Assembly: GCA_943788245.1 (NCBI GenBank)
Contig: CALSPN010000004.1
Location: 1-64,000, forward strand
Length of the DNA stretch: 64,000 bases
Direction of reading: 5' to 3'
Source of the DNA: an uncultured Verrucomicrobiae bacterium
Lineage (GTDB): Bacteria > Verrucomicrobiota > Verrucomicrobiia > Limisphaerales > AAA164-E04
The notes under the pieces are model-generated. The model saw only the letters and a list, made by a program, of their open reading frames with translations, did not search any database and was not told the origin of the DNA. Positions 40,945-49,424 of this stretch are shown one piece after another (the stretch's first letter is position 1; each line of letters opens with the position of its first letter). The position numbers were made by a program, and so were the translations under genes.

Positions 40945-41286
40945 TTAACTTTCTATCACGTTGATTTCCACCGGTTCTACACTAATACCTAGTTTACTCA
41001 TCCACTTGATGGCTGCTTTTACCTGTTCACGAGCACCAGTCAATTCAAGGCAAACAATGCCAATTTCTTCCGTCACGCTGGCCTGCCTCACATTCGGCAC
41101 TACTTTGAACTTGTGGCCCAGTTCATGAATGATGGGACGCGTGATGAACCTTGGAGGATACATCAACCACAGCCGTGACTGCTCCTCCTGGCCTTTCCTT
41201 CCCTTGAGGGCTGTCTTTTTTTTAGCGTTGCTTGAAGCTTTCTTTTTAGACTTTGCCGCGGTTTTTGCTTTTTTGGGAATTGGCAT
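40945..41286 (-). CDS. NIL-domain protein with lysine-rich N-terminal tail
   Basis: A 113-residue protein. Residues 1-35 are a low-complexity basic tail of Lys, Ala and Ser (KKAKTAAKSKKKASSNAKKK). Residues 38-113 fit the NIL domain: RLWLMYPPRFITRPIIHELG, NVRQASVTEEIGIVCLELTG and the closing ISVEPVEI. NIL domains occur at the C-terminus of the MetN methionine-importer ATPase, where they sense methionine, and in some ferredoxins of sulfur metabolism. The gene follows the MoaD-like gene by 17 bases and is the third gene of the SAM-riboswitch operon. The tail looks like those of histone-like proteins and could bind nucleic acid or RNA, which is speculation. Confidence 0.82.
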   Translation of the reverse strand: MPIPKKAKTAAKSKKKASSNAKKKTALKGRKGQEEQSRLWLMYPPRFITRPIIHELGHKFKVVPNVRQASVTEEIGIVCLELTGAREQVKAAIKWMSKLGISVEPVEINVIES

Positions 41287-41303
41287 AAGAGATCTCTGTT
41301 GAT

Positions 41304-41579
41304 TTACCCTCCCGCAATAGCAGGAATGATACTGATTTCATCGTTGTCCTTGAGGGGTGTGTCCTTATTTTGAAGAAAACGAATATCTTCTTCATTAACG
41401 TAGACATTGACGAAACGGCGAATTTCACCCGATTCGTCGACGAGGCGCTCCTGGATACCGGGGTAACGTGCCTGGAGCTCTGCAATGGCTTCTCCAACCG
41501 TTGCGGCGGATATCTCAACCAATTCTTCATTGTTGGTGAGTTTCCGCAAAGGAGTGGGTATTCTAACTTTGGTTGACAT
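41304..41579 (-). CDS. MoaD/ThiS-like small sulfur carrier
   Basis: A 91-residue beta-grasp protein of the MoaD/ThiS superfamily. It opens MSTKVRIPTPLRKLTNNEEL and ends DEISIIPAIAGG, with the C-terminal Gly-Gly that is adenylated and thiocarboxylated in sulfur carriers. The internal VGEAIAELQARYPGIQERLV and FVNVYVNEEDIRFLQ match MoaD/CysO-like sequences. It lies 43 bases downstream of the PLP enzyme and 17 upstream of the NIL gene on the same strand. No MoeB/ThiF-type activating enzyme and no JAMM peptidase is in the window. In Mycobacterium, CysO donates sulfur to the PLP enzyme CysM; an analogous partnership here is inferred from position. Confidence 0.9.
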   Translation of the reverse strand: MSTKVRIPTPLRKLTNNEELVEISAATVGEAIAELQARYPGIQERLVDESGEIRRFVNVYVNEEDIRFLQNKDTPLKDNDEISIIPAIAGG

Positions 41580-41622
41580 AGTTTTGTAGTGTTTTTCAGC
41601 GTAATGAAACTTTAGATCTTTC

Positions 41623-42863
41623 TCAATTACTGAGCAGCGCTTCGAATTCTCGGAGGCTGGGTCGAATTTCTTTTGCTCGACCTACATGGTCAGCAACTGC
41701 GTCCAGGGTCTTCAAACCATTGCCAGTGATACAAAGAACGGCAGAATCATCTTTGGGAATTTGACCGTTGGCAATGAGTTTTTTGGCAACACCCACGGTG
41801 ACACCACCCGCAGTTTCCGCGAAAATACCCTCGCATTCCGCAAGGAGGCGAATGCCTTCTCGAATCTCATCGTCGGTTACATCGTCTCCATGACCTGCTG
41901 TTTCCCGCATGACCTTCAAAGCATAGAAACCGTCCGCAGGTGTACCGATAGCCAGCGATTTCGCAATCGTGTCAGGTTTAACAGGCTTGAAGAAATCCAG
42001 AGATGATTTGTGAGCAGCCGTGATAGGGGAACACCCTGTCGCTTGAGCTCCATGAATGTGGTATTTGGAGTCATCGACAATCCCCAGCTTGGAGAATTCC
42101 TGGTAACTTTTGTGAATCTTGGTCAGAAGCGAACCAGAGGCCATGCAGACAATTGTGTGCTTGGGGATTTCCCATCCTAATTGCTCCATGATTTCAAATC
42201 CCATGCTTTTCGACCCCCTCGGCATAATAGGGCCTCATGTTGACATTAACGAAGGCCCAACTGTATTTTGCCGGCAATTTCCGCACATAGACGATTGACT
42301 TCATCATAATGACCTTTGATGCTGATGACTTCTGGTCCATAGACGAGCGAGTTGACAATCTTTCCTTGCTCGAGATCAGCAGGAATAAAAACGAAGGCCC
42401 GAAGACCGGCTGAGGCCGCATTGGCAGCCACAGAGTTGGCTAGATTACCGGTTGAAGCACAAGCAACGGTATCAAAGCCAAGTTCTTTCGACCGACTCAA
42501 AGCAACACTGACAACGCGGTCCTTGAAGGATAAGGTCGGGTAGTTGACAGTATCGTTCTTAATCCATAATTCGCGAATACCCAGGCGCTTAGCCAAGCGG
42601 TCAGCCTTGACAAGTGGAGTGTAGCCAACTTGAAGTCCAACTGTGGGTTCTTTTGCCACTGGGAGGAGCTCACGATAGCGCCACATGCTGTTGGAACGTC
42701 GACTGATGACTTCGCGATTCAAACTATTGCGAATCAAGTCGTAATCATACGCCACTTCCAATGGGCCAAAATCAAATTCACAGACATGATTGGCTGTCAA
42801 GGGATACTCCCTACCACACTCTCGGCACTTAAGTGCCTTCATATAACCATTTTCTTCACTCAT
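41623..42863 (-). CDS. thrC: Threonine-synthase-like PLP enzyme (frame-disrupted)
   Basis: A fold-type II PLP enzyme of about 413 residues, most like threonine synthase, which converts O-phosphohomoserine to threonine. The N-terminal MKALKCRECGREYPL has a Cys-x2-Cys zinc-ribbon-like start seen in this group. PLP binding is at TLSFKDRVVSVAL (catalytic Lys), with the phosphate loop STGNLANSVAANA. Late parts include CMASGSLLTKIHKSY and AVLCITGNGLKTLDAV. The frame changes twice between 42190 and 42260, around AEIAGKYSWAFVNVNMRPYY. The start at 42863 follows a weak AGGA ribosome site. A SAM-I riboswitch lies upstream, which ties the operon to methionine rather than threonine supply. Other possibilities are a cysteate-synthase-like or thiocarboxylate-using enzyme. 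Confidence 0.82.
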
Positions 42864-42931
42864 AAGTCCTAAAAGTTGTTTGAAAACGAGTTGGGGTGCG
42901 GGGAAGAAGGTAGAAGAATCATGCCGCATCT

Positions 42932-42957
42932 GAGCCATTTCGGGCGTCAAATGGCTC
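42932..42957 (-). promoter_or_regulatory. Hairpin downstream of the riboswitch (expression platform)
   Basis: On the - strand, GAGCCATTT, an eight-base loop and AAATGGCTC form a perfect 9-bp stem between the riboswitch and the start codon. It is followed by a mixed pyrimidine-rich stretch (GATTCTTCTACCTTCTTCC after a few bases) rather than a clean U tract. This is the likely expression platform, either as a non-canonical terminator or as a switch partner; mechanism is inferred. Confidence 0.55.
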
Positions 42958-42980
42958 CACTTGGAGGGAGGCAATCAACA

Positions 42981-43108
42981 TCTCATCTTTCCCAAACCTT
43001 AACAGGTTTAAGCTGGAATTGGCACCTTGACATCGAGCAAATTGAGGTATTGTTCAATCGGTTGCCGTGGTTTCCTAGGGCCAGTTCCCTCAACCACTCT
43101 GAATGAGA
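42981..43108 (-). ncRNA. SAM-I (S-box) riboswitch
   Basis: Read on the - strand, this 128-base stretch matches the S-box consensus throughout. The P1 stem pairs TCTCATT at the 5' end (43102-43108) with ATGAGA at the 3' end (42981-42986). Between them come CAGAG, GAGGGAACTGGCCC, GAAACC, CGGCAACC (the J1/2 kink-turn and SAM-binding core) and AAGGTGCCAATTCC with AGC (P3 and J3/4), and finally AAAGATGAGA. All conserved blocks are in the right order. It precedes the thrC-like/MoaD/NIL operon by about 118 bases, so high SAM is expected to lower expression of that operon. Confidence 0.94.
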
Positions 43109-43134
43109 CCGTCTTATCAACGGATCGGGATACA

Positions 43135-43160
43135 ATGATAACTAGTCTTATTTATGTCAA
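43135..43160 (-). promoter_or_regulatory. Possible promoter of the SAM-regulated operon
   Basis: On the - strand, a perfect -35 hexamer TTGACA (43155-43160) lies upstream of the riboswitch. A TATCAT (43135-43140) is only 14 bases away, which is short for a -10; CATTGT at 17 bases is poor. The -35 is good and the position is right, but the -10 is unsure. Confidence 0.35.
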
Positions 43161-43225
43161 CTCGTTTTGTAAACAATCTTGGCTTTTTGGACAAAGCAAA
43201 GCAGGATTTGATTACTCGCTGAATT

Positions 43226-44236
43226 ATGAGCACCTACCAGATCAAAACCCAAGTTGTTGGCAGTTACCCCGTGCCCCTCGTGGTTAAGGGCCTACCCCCA
43301 CTACACCAAATTTACATGATGCCATGTTAGCGGTGGTGAAGACCCAGGAGCTGGCCGGTATCGATATCATTTCTGATGGTGAATTATCTCGATTTGACGT
43401 CAATCACCCAGAGGACAAATGGCATGATTGAATATTTCATCAGGCCTATGGGGAGGCATGAGTGACCAGGTAAGCCGCGAAGACTGGCAACAATATCAAC
43501 AAGCAACTGGCATGCAATTTCGTTCCAAGCCTCCGGGTATGGTCACCAGCTCCATCCATGAGGGCACTTTAAACCTTCCTCAAGCTTGGAAATCCATCAA
43601 ATCATTAAGTGCCTCCTCGATGATGTTCACGTTAACTTCACCTTACATGTTAGCCAAAACACTCCATGATCGTCATTATGGTGACATCAAGACACTGACG
43701 AATGCAATCGCTCGGGTGTTGGCTAATCAAGTTGCTGGCATAGACGCCCCCATGGTTCAGATCGATGAAGCAAATTTACCCGGCAATGTAGAGGATGCGA
43801 GTTGGGCACACGAACCCATTAATCTGGTTTTGAATGCTATTCAAGGTGAGAGGGCATTGCATCTTTGCTTTGGGAATTACGGAGGTCAATCTATTCAAAA
43901 AGGGTTTTTGGGCACATCTGATCAAGTTTTTTCAATCAGCTTGATGTCAATCATCTTGTGTTGGAATTTGCGCGCAGGGGATACGATGAACTGGAGGCTT
44001 TCAATGATCTCAGGCCAGATATCAAACTTGGGATTGGGGTCGTGGACATCAAAGACAATGAAGTTGAAAGTCAGGATCTGATTGCAAAACGAGTGGATCA
44101 CGCGACAAGGATACTTGGTCCTGAACGTATCGGGTGGATCCATCCTGATTGCGGGTTTTGGATGCTTCCCCGAACCGTGGCAGATGAAAAAATGAAGCGT
44201 CTTGTTCTTGGAAGAAACCTTGTCGAAGACAAGTAG
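43226..44236 (+). CDS. Core-type methionine synthase (MetE C-terminal family), frame-disrupted
   Basis: About 336 residues when several frame changes (near 43275, 43420 and 43915) are repaired. It has the opening MSTYQIKTQVVGSYPVP and then NLHDAMLAVVKTQELAG, IDIISDGELSRFD and YFIRPMGGMSD, all typical of the C-terminal catalytic half of cobalamin-independent methionine synthase. The zinc site residues are in HLCFGNYGG, LEFARRGYDELEAF and HPDCGFWMLPR. Full MetE is about 750 residues; this core form lacks the N-terminal half and so presumably does not bind long polyglutamyl folates in the usual way. Characterised core-MetE proteins take methyl groups from corrinoid proteins. It is divergent from the SAM-riboswitch operon. 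Confidence 0.82.
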
Positions 44237-44277
44237 CGAACGCCGCCCATTACCACTTTCTTTCAGCTAACCATTTC

Positions 44278-45539
44278 ATGTCAAAAACCGAAGGTCATTC
44301 ACACAAGATTCGAAGAAGCCATTTGCTTGTTTTACTGGCTGCATTCCTCGGATGGTTATTTGACGGATTTGAGATGGGACTCTTCCCCATAGTTGCCCGC
44401 CCTGCCCTAACGGATATGTACACGGGCTCAGACAATGTGGACGCGTTTGTCGGTCAATGGATGGGGTGGATTACCCGCTGTATTTTTATTGGGAGCAGCT
44501 GCTGGTGGCTTTATTTTCGGATGGTTCGGGGATCGTTTCGGCCGCGTCAAAGCAATGTCAGCCAGTATTCTAACCTATTCCATTTTTACGGGATTAGGAT
44601 TTTTTGCCCAGGAGCCGTGGCACCTTGCATTATTCCGTTTTCTTGCAGCGCTTGGCATGGGAGGGGAATGGTCTCTGGGTGTTGCATTGGTTATGGAATG
44701 CTGGCCTGAACGACTCAGACCGCTCATGGCCGGCATTATCGGGGCCGCTGCTAACTTCGGTTTTTTACTGATTGCAGCCGTTAGTAAAGCCAAAGAGGTC
44801 ACAACGGATTCATGGCGATGGATGTGGCTGGTTGGGATCTTACCTGCATTGCTTGTCTTTTTCATTAGGCTCTTCGTACCTGAATCCGAGCGATGGAAAG
44901 CCTCGATCTCCAAGAACAAAAACAATCACCCACTCAAAGAAGTATTCTCCAAGAAACTGATTAAAAACACCTGTCTTGCTATTTGCTTTTCCTCTATTGC
45001 ATTGATAGGGACATGGGGATCGGTGCAATGGATTCCAGTGTGGGTTGATCAAATGGTTGGCGACACCCTGCCAACAGCAAAATCAGATGTGGGCATGTTG
45101 AGTGCAATGGGTGCGATTATCGGGTGCCTCGCCGGCCCTTTGATCGGAGGAGGTATTGGAAGGCGCCCAGCCTTTTTCATGCTCTGTTTATCCTCTTTGC
45201 TTGTTTGCGGGCGCTCTTTATCGCAGTGGAATAGAATATGGAGCGGCATTCAAATTCCTTGTTTTTTTGACAGGAATGACGACTGCCGCATTTTATGGTT
45301 GGTTTCCGCTCTATTTACCTGAATTATTTCCCACCCGATCCCGTGCTACAGGGCAAGGGGTAGGATATAATTCAGGAAGGATCTTTGCGGCTTTCGGAGC
45401 CATTGCAGGAGGGCAGCTCGTAGCTGCATTTGGTGGCGATTATGCACGGATGGGCAGTATGATTACATTGATTTATCTGGCAGGTATGCTGATGATCTGG
45501 GTGGCTCCAGAAACCAAAGGCAGACCCTTGCCTGAGTGA
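44278..45539 (+). CDS. MFS transporter, sugar/aromatic-acid:proton symporter type (frame-disrupted)
   Basis: A 12-helix major-facilitator protein of about 418 residues. MSKTEGHSHKIRRSHLLVLL leads to TM1 with LGWLFDGFEMGLFP, which carries the acidic pair found in aromatic-acid and sugar-acid MFS proteins. MFS motif A reads GWFGDRFGRVKAM; PESERWKASI replaces the usual PESPRW at the middle; the second copy of motif A-like GPLIGGGIGRRPAF precedes TM8. Frame changes are near 44470 and 45205. It ends VAPETKGRPLPE, the classical PET-G motif. It lies 41 bases downstream of the methionine synthase gene on the same strand. Substrate not predictable. Confidence 0.85.
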
Positions 45540-45597
45540 ACCGACCGAGGAGTGTCCGTGCCGCTTTACATAACATTGACAATGAGCTTACAGGCAG

Positions 45598-46560
45598 ATG
45601 ACTAGAGCTTTTTTAAACATAGCCATGAATGGATTCATGGAACTCATTCGCCAGCCCATTTATTTGGTAATCATGGTAAGCTCCAATGTATTCATGTTGT
45701 TTCTTGCCAGCCTTTATTATGCAGGCGCAGGGGAGGATACATCCATGGTCCAAGGAGGCATACTGGCTACGATATTTCTATCTGGAATTTTCACTGCAGT
45801 ATTGGGGGCTTCTCTCTCTATCGGGGAGGAAATCGAATCTGGCACCGCTCTGACAGTGCTCTCGAAGCCAGTGGGGCGAGTAACTTTCATACTTGCTAAA
45901 TTCGCGGCACTGGCATCCTCACTTGTACTGCAATGCTTCACTGGATGCCTTGCCGCCTTGTTATCCTCAAGAATGGCATTTGATGTCTATGGGGCACCAG
46001 ACTACCCAGCCATTGTCATTTACGGGGCAGGCATTGCGCTTGCCTGTATTATCGGGCTGTGCTTCAACTTTTTTGCCATGAAACCGTTTGTGGGCCCCAC
46101 TGTCATCAGTATGTTTTTTTGTATGACTGTCGCCTTCATCACCGCGAACTACGTGGACCGGGATTGGAGCCCACAATCTTTTGGTAAAGATGTCGACTGG
46201 CGCATGATACAGGCTGTCTTGTTGCTTTTATTTGCCTTGTGCTCTCTGGCAGGTTTTGCCATTGCCTGCAGCGCACGTGTATCGCTCATACCCACACTGA
46301 TTCTTTGCCTGGCTGTATTCTTGGGCGGTCTGGTCTCGGACCACTTCCTTGGCACGCGCGCAGAAGAAGGTATTTTCTGGGCAAAATGTCTATATGCAAT
46401 CACTCCTAATTGGCAACTTTTCTGGATGAGTGACGCTCTAGCCAATGACAAATCCATACCACTGGCCTACGTCTTGAGATGCGGCCAATACGCCGTAGGA
46501 ACTCTTGCAATCAGCCTTGGCATGGCTGTTCTTTTGTTTGAAGACCGTGAATTGAGTTAA
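45598..46560 (+). CDS. ABC-2-type permease, six-helix
   Basis: A 320-residue membrane protein with about six hydrophobic helices. The loop GASLSIGEEIESGTALTVLS followed by KPVGRVTFILAKFAAL is the signature of ABC-2/NatB-like permeases that pair with a separate ATP-binding subunit. It starts at ATG 45598 and is followed five bases after its stop by the next permease gene. No ATPase gene is present in the window for either permease. It could export a small molecule or membrane component; the substrate is not known. Confidence 0.83.
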   Translation: MTRAFLNIAMNGFMELIRQPIYLVIMVSSNVFMLFLASLYYAGAGEDTSMVQGGILATIFLSGIFTAVLGASLSIGEEIESGTALTVLSKPVGRVTFILAKFAALASSLVLQCFTGCLAALLSSRMAFDVYGAPDYPAIVIYGAGIALACIIGLCFNFFAMKPFVGPTVISMFFCMTVAFITANYVDRDWSPQSFGKDVDWRMIQAVLLLLFALCSLAGFAIACSARVSLIPTLILCLAVFLGGLVSDHFLGTRAEEGIFWAKCLYAITPNWQLFWMSDALANDKSIPLAYVLRCGQYAVGTLAISLGMAVLLFEDRELS

Positions 46561-46565
46561 AAAGC

Positions 46566-47960
46566 ATGACCGCCTTTAAACCTTCAGCTACGGCTCTTTG
46601 CGTCCAACGATTACACGCAGTTGCTGCCCTAACGATCAAAGCAGCTTTTCGATTCAAGCTTATCCCATGGTTGTTACTGATTCTAATAACATCCGTCTTT
46701 TCTATTCCTTATCTGGTGACCCATAACGGCAGCGCGGAGATGTTCGCTCAGGTTCAACTGACCTATTCGCTGATGGCCGCCAGCATCCTCATTGGAGCCT
46801 CCACCATCTGGCTGGCATGTGGTGTCATGTCTCAGGATTTCCAGCGTAATCACATTGTTTTATTGGCTAGCAAACCTTTGGCACGCTGGGAAATTTGGGT
46901 AGGTAAATGGCTGGGAATTTCATTTCTGAATGCAAACCTTTTGGTGATCACTGGCATTTGCATATATGGATTACTCGCATTCCATGCCCGGGATTTGTCC
47001 CCAGAAGAACAAAAAAGGCTTCAAGCCTCCACACTTACTTCCAGGGCAAGTGTCAAGGAGGCAGCTCCTGATGTGGAACTGGAGGTTGAGCAACTTTATG
47101 CCAGACGTATTCAGGATCCCGACATCGCTGAGATGGATCCAGCCTATGTGCGCGGCATGCTTCGAGAGGAAGTCCAGTGGATGAATCAACTCGTGAAGCC
47201 CATGCATCGCAGAATTTGGAACTTGAATGCGGGAAGTCAAGCCAAAGGTGCCCCCAACGCACTTATTCAGATGCGCGTGAAATTTTATGCATCCTGGATT
47301 GAAGACACAAAAGACCAACCAACACTGTGGGTTGTTGGCGATCCTAACTCGCCCTCAAAATGGGAAAAGGAACTCAATTTAAGTCCGATGGTTACTCATG
47401 AGTGGTCCGTTCCTGCAAGCTTGATTGACGATAATGGCAATCTCCATGTCGAGTGCCACAACTATACCGAGTCAAGCCTTGTTTTCAAAGTGGAGGACGG
47501 ATTGGAAGTCTTGATAAAAGATGGGAATTTCACTTTGAATTATTTCAAATGCTTGCTCGTTCTATTTGCGTGGATGACGTTGCTTTCGGCCTTGGGGTTG
47601 TGGGCTACCACTTTCACCTCCCTTCCTGTTGCTACTTTCCTTATCTTGACCATCATCTTAATTGCAAGTTCCGATCAACTATTCAAATCCATTGTCAGCG
47701 AGGGGACGATCTCGACAGTGGAAGAAAATGGAGAAGCTAGTTGGGCTTACCTTGACTGGATCCTTGTGCCCATTTTTACCGTGCTACACTATTTCACTGA
47801 AAGTCTGCGCTCTATCTCCCCCATTGAAAGCCTGATCACAGGCCGCAATATCCAGACCATAGCAATGCTCAAATACCTCGGGATCCTATGTGGCGTGCTG
47901 AGCGGTCTTCTGGCGGGATGGGGGATTTATATTTTTGAAAAGAAGGAAATTGCCAAGTGA
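46566..47960 (+). CDS. ABC-2-type permease with large extracytoplasmic domain
   Basis: A 464-residue membrane protein. The N-terminal helices and the motif CGVMSQDFQRNHIVLLASKP followed by LARWEIWVGKWLG match the ABC-2 permease fold and parallel the preceding protein. Residues about 140-335 form a charged, soluble extracytoplasmic loop (VKEAAPDVELEVEQLYARRI) before further hydrophobic helices to the C-terminus. It is coupled to both neighbours: it starts five bases after the first permease and ends overlapping the GTG start of the next gene. The two permeases probably form a heterodimer with an unlinked ATPase. Confidence 0.82.
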   Translation: MTAFKPSATALCVQRLHAVAALTIKAAFRFKLIPWLLLILITSVFSIPYLVTHNGSAEMFAQVQLTYSLMAASILIGASTIWLACGVMSQDFQRNHIVLLASKPLARWEIWVGKWLGISFLNANLLVITGICIYGLLAFHARDLSPEEQKRLQASTLTSRASVKEAAPDVELEVEQLYARRIQDPDIAEMDPAYVRGMLREEVQWMNQLVKPMHRRIWNLNAGSQAKGAPNALIQMRVKFYASWIEDTKDQPTLWVVGDPNSPSKWEKELNLSPMVTHEWSVPASLIDDNGNLHVECHNYTESSLVFKVEDGLEVLIKDGNFTLNYFKCLLVLFAWMTLLSALGLWATTFTSLPVATFLILTIILIASSDQLFKSIVSEGTISTVEENGEASWAYLDWILVPIFTVLHYFTESLRSISPIESLITGRNIQTIAMLKYLGILCGVLSGLLAGWGIYIFEKKEIAK

Positions 47961-49390
47961 GCTCAAATTTAAAACTCAATAAATTGACTCATCGTTTTTT
48001 AATCCTGGCTATGTTTCTAGTTGCCATTTTCTCCAATCACTTTACTCAGAAAAGGCTGAACAGGGATCGCCAGAGGCTGGGATTAACCCGTATGGAACCA
48101 CTCAAGAATGCACCTCCATTGCTGGCTTTTTCAAGTGTTGCTTTGGGCGGTTTTCGAGGACTGATGGCAAACGCTCTGTGGTTTCGCGTCACTCGATTAC
48201 AAGATGAAGGCAGATTCTTCGAGGCACTGTCACTCGCAGATTGGATCACCAAATTACAACCAACCTTCTCTTCCGTCTGGACCTTCCAATCCTGGAACAT
48301 GACTTATAACATTTCCAAACAGTTCGAATCCCCAAATGAACGGTGGAGGTGGATTCAGAGCGGAATCAAACTATTGAGAGATGAGGCGTTGAATTACAAT
48401 GCTCAGTCATCGGAAATTTATCGTGAACTTGCCTGGATCTTTCAGGACAAGATCGGAGGGACGTTTGACACTCAACATGCTTATTACAAAGGTCGCTGGG
48501 CTACCGACATGCGGCGTATTCTTGGAGATCACCCTGACTTGGAAGCTATTGAAGCTTCTACCGACCCTCAGGTAATCGCAAAGCGTGATATATTGTTGAA
48601 GAACTATGGACTGGACATAACGCGCATGCGGTTAATTCAGGATAACCTTGGGCAATACGATTGGCGCTTACCAGAAACTCATGCAATTTACTGGGCTTGG
48701 GCCGGACTTGAAAATGCCAGCGAAGGTAAACTTAACTTTCTGCGACGAGTCATTTGGCAGTCCATGAGTTTGGCTTTCGAACGCGGTCGCCTGATTGAGA
48801 ACAAGGTAGACCAAAAGCTGGATTACGCACCAAACCTTGAACTAGCGCCATACACACATGCTATGTTTCTGAAAGTTCGAGACGAAGAGGAAGACACCAA
48901 CTACTACAGCACCATCGACAGAGCTCATAAGGAGTTTCTGCAAAATGCATCCTACTATTTTTTCCTGCACCATCGACTCGCGGAATCATCCGAATGGTTC
49001 GGTGAACTTAAATCGCGCTTTCCCGACTCTTTGCCAAAAGGAATCAGTCTGGAAGAATTTGCCCTCAATCGATTCGAATCAAACCTTGTCAAAGCCAACA
49101 TGAACGAGGCGCGCGTGATCATCAACGGATTGATCAGACAATTTCTTTATTTCCTCGCAATAGGGGATGAGGATCAAGCTCTGGGTTATCGCAACATGTC
49201 AGAAATTGCATGGAAGAATTACCATAAACCGGCTCAGCGCTCAACCGAGAGGCTCGCACTTCCCCCATACGGAAAGTTACTTAGGAACATGCTGCAGCGT
49301 ATTAATCAAGGTGAGGAAGGGTTCAGTGAAGGAATGATCGCTGCCTTGAAAACGCGAGTTGAGATTTCACCAGAGACGAAAATCGAATAA
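47957..49390 (+). CDS. Hypothetical membrane-anchored, TPR-like protein
   Basis: A 477-residue protein starting at GTG 47957, which overlaps the preceding stop (GTGA). It has one N-terminal anchor (RFLILAMFLVAIFSNHFTQ), then a mainly helical body with repeated aromatic-rich helix pairs (RLQDEGRFFEALSLADWITK, WTFQSWNMTYNISKQ, SEIYRELAWIFQDKIGG) that look like divergent TPR repeats. I do not recognise a known family. Its coupling with the two permeases suggests it is their accessory or substrate-binding partner in the periplasm, but this is inference. Confidence 0.75.
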   Translation: MSSNLKLNKLTHRFLILAMFLVAIFSNHFTQKRLNRDRQRLGLTRMEPLKNAPPLLAFSSVALGGFRGLMANALWFRVTRLQDEGRFFEALSLADWITKLQPTFSSVWTFQSWNMTYNISKQFESPNERWRWIQSGIKLLRDEALNYNAQSSEIYRELAWIFQDKIGGTFDTQHAYYKGRWATDMRRILGDHPDLEAIEASTDPQVIAKRDILLKNYGLDITRMRLIQDNLGQYDWRLPETHAIYWAWAGLENASEGKLNFLRRVIWQSMSLAFERGRLIENKVDQKLDYAPNLELAPYTHAMFLKVRDEEEDTNYYSTIDRAHKEFLQNASYYFFLHHRLAESSEWFGELKSRFPDSLPKGISLEEFALNRFESNLVKANMNEARVIINGLIRQFLYFLAIGDEDQALGYRNMSEIAWKNYHKPAQRSTERLALPPYGKLLRNMLQRINQGEEGFSEGMIAALKTRVEISPETKIE

Positions 49391-49424
49391 ATCTGAATTT
49401 CCTGCGCTTGATGGCCACTCATAC

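Larger units (their letters stand above)
42864..43225. other. Divergent regulatory region
   Basis: This 362-base gap separates the - strand thrC-like operon from the + strand methionine synthase. On the - strand it holds a SAM-I riboswitch, a hairpin and a possible promoter, listed separately. On the + strand I see no clear promoter hexamers or riboswitch for the methionine synthase gene. Confidence 0.7.

Noticed and set aside
43060-43225. A second SAM riboswitch on the + strand for the methionine synthase gene
   Set aside because: The conserved blocks read only on the - strand; nothing similar is found in the + direction.
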